The notes under the pieces are model-generated. The model was given only the letters and a program-made list of their open reading frames with translations. It searched no databases and had not been told where the DNA came from. A stretch of DNA of 64,000 nt, taken from contig NZ_JAAOEN010000003.1 in NCBI RefSeq assembly GCF_011320225.1, positions 310,001-374,000 on the forward strand, in the 5' to 3' direction. Every line of letters begins with the position of its first letter. Positions within the stretch are counted from its first letter, which is position 1. This DNA is from Phytoactinopolyspora limicola. GTDB taxonomy: Bacteria; Actinomycetota; Actinomycetes; Jiangellales; Jiangellaceae. Position numbers and translations under genes: made by a program. This document shows, one piece after another, positions 62,108 to 64,000 of the stretch.

Positions 62108-63054
62108 GACAACCCCCTCGCATAACGCGGATCCAGCCGGTCTCGTAGCGCGTCGCCGAGGATGTTGAAGGCGAGCACGACGGTGAGGATGGCCAGGCCC
62201 GGGAAGGCGCTGACCCACCACATCGACAGGTCCCGCGAGCCGGCCGCGATCATCGCGCCCCACTCCGGTGCTGGTGGGCGGGGCCCGAGGCCCAAGAAGG
62301 ACAACGCGGACAGCATCAGCACCGCGTTGCCCAGTTCGAGGGTGGCAAGCACCACCGCCGGGCCGACGGAGTTCGGGACCACGTCGCGGCGTAGCGCCTG
62401 CACCGGACCGACCCCCAGCAGCCGCGACGACGCCAGATAGTCCGAGCCGCGCACCGACAGCACCGAGGATCGGATCACCCTCGCATACGTCGGCCAGGAA
62501 ACGATGATGAGCGCGATGACCGCGTTACGGGTGCTCGGCCCGAATGCCGCCGCGACCGCCATCGCCAGGATGATCTGCGGGAACGCGAAGAACAGGTCGG
62601 TGATGCGCATGACGATCTCGTCGACGGCGCGCCCGATGTAGCCGGCGAGTAGACCCAGCAGCGTCCCGATCGCCAGGGCCACCGCCACGATCGCCACCGC
62701 CACGGGCAACGACAGTCGAGCACCGTGGATCACCCGGCTGAAGACGTCCCGGCCCAGCTCATCGGTGCCGAACCAGTGCTGGCTCGACGGCGAGGCGTAG
62801 ATCTGAGCCGACTGCGTCACCGGATCGTAGGGGGCGACGAGCGGAGCCAAGAGCGCCGCCAGCACCCAGAGCGCCAACAGGCTCAGCGCGACGACGACGG
62901 ACGGCTGACGCCACACCCCGGACACCGAGCGGACCCGGAGCCGACCGGCCCATCGGCGCCGCTGGAGCAGCCGGCGAGCCCGGGGATCGTCGCCCGGGGT
63001 GGTGGGGTCGGTTGGCGGGCCAGGCAGCGGCGCGTCGATTCGTGGACTGGTCAT
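62104..63054 (-). CDS. Dipeptide-type ABC transporter permease, OppC-like
   Basis: A 316-residue inner membrane permease. It has the N-terminal OppC extension, HWFGTDELGRDVFSRVIHGARLSL and the C-terminal ALSFLGLGPRPPAPEWGAMIAAG, with the EAA-type loop SSRLLGVGPVQALRRDVVPN. ATG 63054 overlaps the OppB stop by 4 bp. Confidence 0.94.
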   Translation of the reverse strand: MTSPRIDAPLPGPPTDPTTPGDDPRARRLLQRRRWAGRLRVRSVSGVWRQPSVVVALSLLALWVLAALLAPLVAPYDPVTQSAQIYASPSSQHWFGTDELGRDVFSRVIHGARLSLPVAVAIVAVALAIGTLLGLLAGYIGRAVDEIVMRITDLFFAFPQIILAMAVAAAFGPSTRNAVIALIIVSWPTYARVIRSSVLSVRGSDYLASSRLLGVGPVQALRRDVVPNSVGPAVVLATLELGNAVLMLSALSFLGLGPRPPAPEWGAMIAAGSRDLSMWWVSAFPGLAILTVVLAFNILGDALRDRLDPRYARGLS

Positions 63055-64000
63055 GACAGCCGGATCCTCGGATCGATGACGCCGTACAGCAGATCGACCA
63101 TCAGATTCACCAAGGTGTAGACGACGGCGACGAACAAGCTGACCCCGAGCACCGCGGGCAGATCCAGTCCGCTGGCGGCGCGGAAGGCGTACTGCCCGAC
63201 ACCGGGCCAGGAGAAGATCTGCTCCACCAGCACGGTGCCGGAGAGCAACGAGGCGAACGCCAGACCGGACACGGTAATCACCGGCACCAAGCCGGCGCGC
63301 AGCACATGCCGGCGGACGACGGTGAACGTCGGCAGGCCCTTGGCCCGGGCAGCGCGGACGTAGTCCTGGTCCAGCACCTCCAGCATCGCCGACCGGACGA
63401 ACCGCACCAGGGCCGCCACGGTCAGGCAGGTCAGCACCGCCACCGGCAGGACCAGGTGTTGCACCGCGTCCCACCAGATCATCCACTCCCCCGCCAGCAA
63501 GGCGTCGACCGTGATCATTCCGGTGACCCGTGGTGGCGGGGTGATCCAGCTGCTCAGCCGGCCGCCGGACGGCGCGACACCGAGCAGGTAGAAGAAGACG
63601 TAGAGCGCGACCAGCGCCAGCCAGAACGGCGGCGTGGAGAGTCCCAGCAGCGATCCCACCCGGACCACGTGGTCACCTCTGCGGCCGTGCCGCAGCGCCG
63701 CGTACAGTCCGATCCCGGTGCCGAGCACCACCGAGAGGACCATCGCGGGGATCGCGATCTCCAACGTGGCGGGCACGTAGGTCATCAGGTCGCCGAGTAC
63801 GGAGCGGCTGGTCTGCCGAGAGACACCCAGGTCGCCTTGGAGGAGATTGCCGACGTAGATGGCGTACTGGGTGATGAGTGGTTCGTCGAGCCCCCATTTC
63901 GCTCGATAGGCGGCGACGACGGACGGGTCGTTGAGCGCCGTCTCGGACAGGCTCGCCGTCATCGAGTCGCCCGGCACGAGCTGAATCAGGGTGAAGGTCA
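63051..64000 (-). CDS. Dipeptide-type ABC transporter permease, OppB-like (5' end outside window)
   Basis: The last 316 codons of an OppB/DppB permease. The visible start (TFTLIQLVPGDSMTA) is already inside the family N-terminal region, so only a short 5' part is missing at the right edge. Landmarks: GDLGVSRQTSRSVLGDL, LGLSTPPFWLALVALYVFFY, and the EAA loop VRAARAKGLPTFTVVRRHVLRAGLVP. It is the upstream-most visible gene of the nine-gene operon; the substrate-binding protein gene is expected further upstream. Confidence 0.94.
   Translation of the reverse strand, partial: TFTLIQLVPGDSMTASLSETALNDPSVVAAYRAKWGLDEPLITQYAIYVGNLLQGDLGVSRQTSRSVLGDLMTYVPATLEIAIPAMVLSVVLGTGIGLYAALRHGRRGDHVVRVGSLLGLSTPPFWLALVALYVFFYLLGVAPSGGRLSSWITPPPRVTGMITVDALLAGEWMIWWDAVQHLVLPVAVLTCLTVAALVRFVRSAMLEVLDQDYVRAARAKGLPTFTVVRRHVLRAGLVPVITVSGLAFASLLSGTVLVEQIFSWPGVGQYAFRAASGLDLPAVLGVSLFVAVVYTLVNLMVDLLYGVIDPRIRLS

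Noticed and set aside
1-64000. tRNA, rRNA or riboswitch genes
   Set aside because: No cloverleaf, rRNA-like stretch or known riboswitch core was recognised on either strand by reading; a covariance search was not possible.

Overview
The window is high-GC DNA from an actinomycete. Many GTG starts, mycothiol-type DinB/MDMPI proteins, MmyB-type XRE regulators, paired WYL regulators, a duplicated-C-terminus hibernation factor and 13E12-type DUF222/HNH genes all point to Actinomycetota. The mix of carbohydrate-degrading genes suits a soil or plant-associated genus of the Jiangella/Kribbella kind, but that genus guess is weak. No rRNA, tRNA or CRISPR array was seen.

Layout. 0-9.4 kb: end of an HNH gene, two coupled WYL regulators, a secreted CBM2-FN3-GH18 chitinase, a 50-bp palindromic terminator, a CPA2 antiporter, a RafH-like hibernation factor with a possible DosR box followed by GAPDH, and an SDR. 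9.5-25.7 kb: metabolic genes paired with regulators: XRE/SDR, AraC with DinB-like proteins, a minus-strand run of hydroxyacid dehydrogenase, enolase-superfamily enzyme, aldehyde dehydrogenase and kinase-fold protein facing a deaminase across a LacI-type operator, a MarR-LLM-FMN reductase module, an AAA+ ATPase, and ilvD facing an XRE regulator. 25.7-37.7 kb: a lipoprotein, a decayed Rpn nuclease gene, then a glucan locus of secreted GH87-type alpha-1,3-glucanase, LacI repressor, GH13 alpha-glucosidase and a CUT1 sugar importer.

37.7-49.3 kb: a phosphotransferase, a hydrolase and a three-gene cassette (peptidoglycan-binding lysozyme plus two paralogous proteins of unknown function, one ending in LysM) behind an array of three TGACTC hexamers spaced 11 bp. 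Then come an MFS exporter with an AraC regulator, a MNT-HEPN pair, a broken Fic gene, an AT-richer VanZ gene and an aspartoacylase-like hydrolase. 49.3-64 kb: a GHL10-FIMAH glycosidase, a GntR regulator with a DapA/NanA-type lyase, a DUF222/HNH gene flanked by a 16-bp direct repeat, and a tightly coupled nine-gene minus-strand operon (dipeptide-type ABC importer plus amidohydrolase, TIGR04076, LLM oxidoreductase, DUF885 and an NTF2-like protein) running off the right edge.

How the genes fit together: chitinase and alpha-1,3-glucanase would attack two main fungal wall polymers, and the CUT1 importer with alpha-glucosidase would use the released alpha-glucosides. The least explained items are the lysozyme/paralogue cassette, the inserted HNH unit whose target site can be reconstructed, and the coupled importer-catabolic operon.
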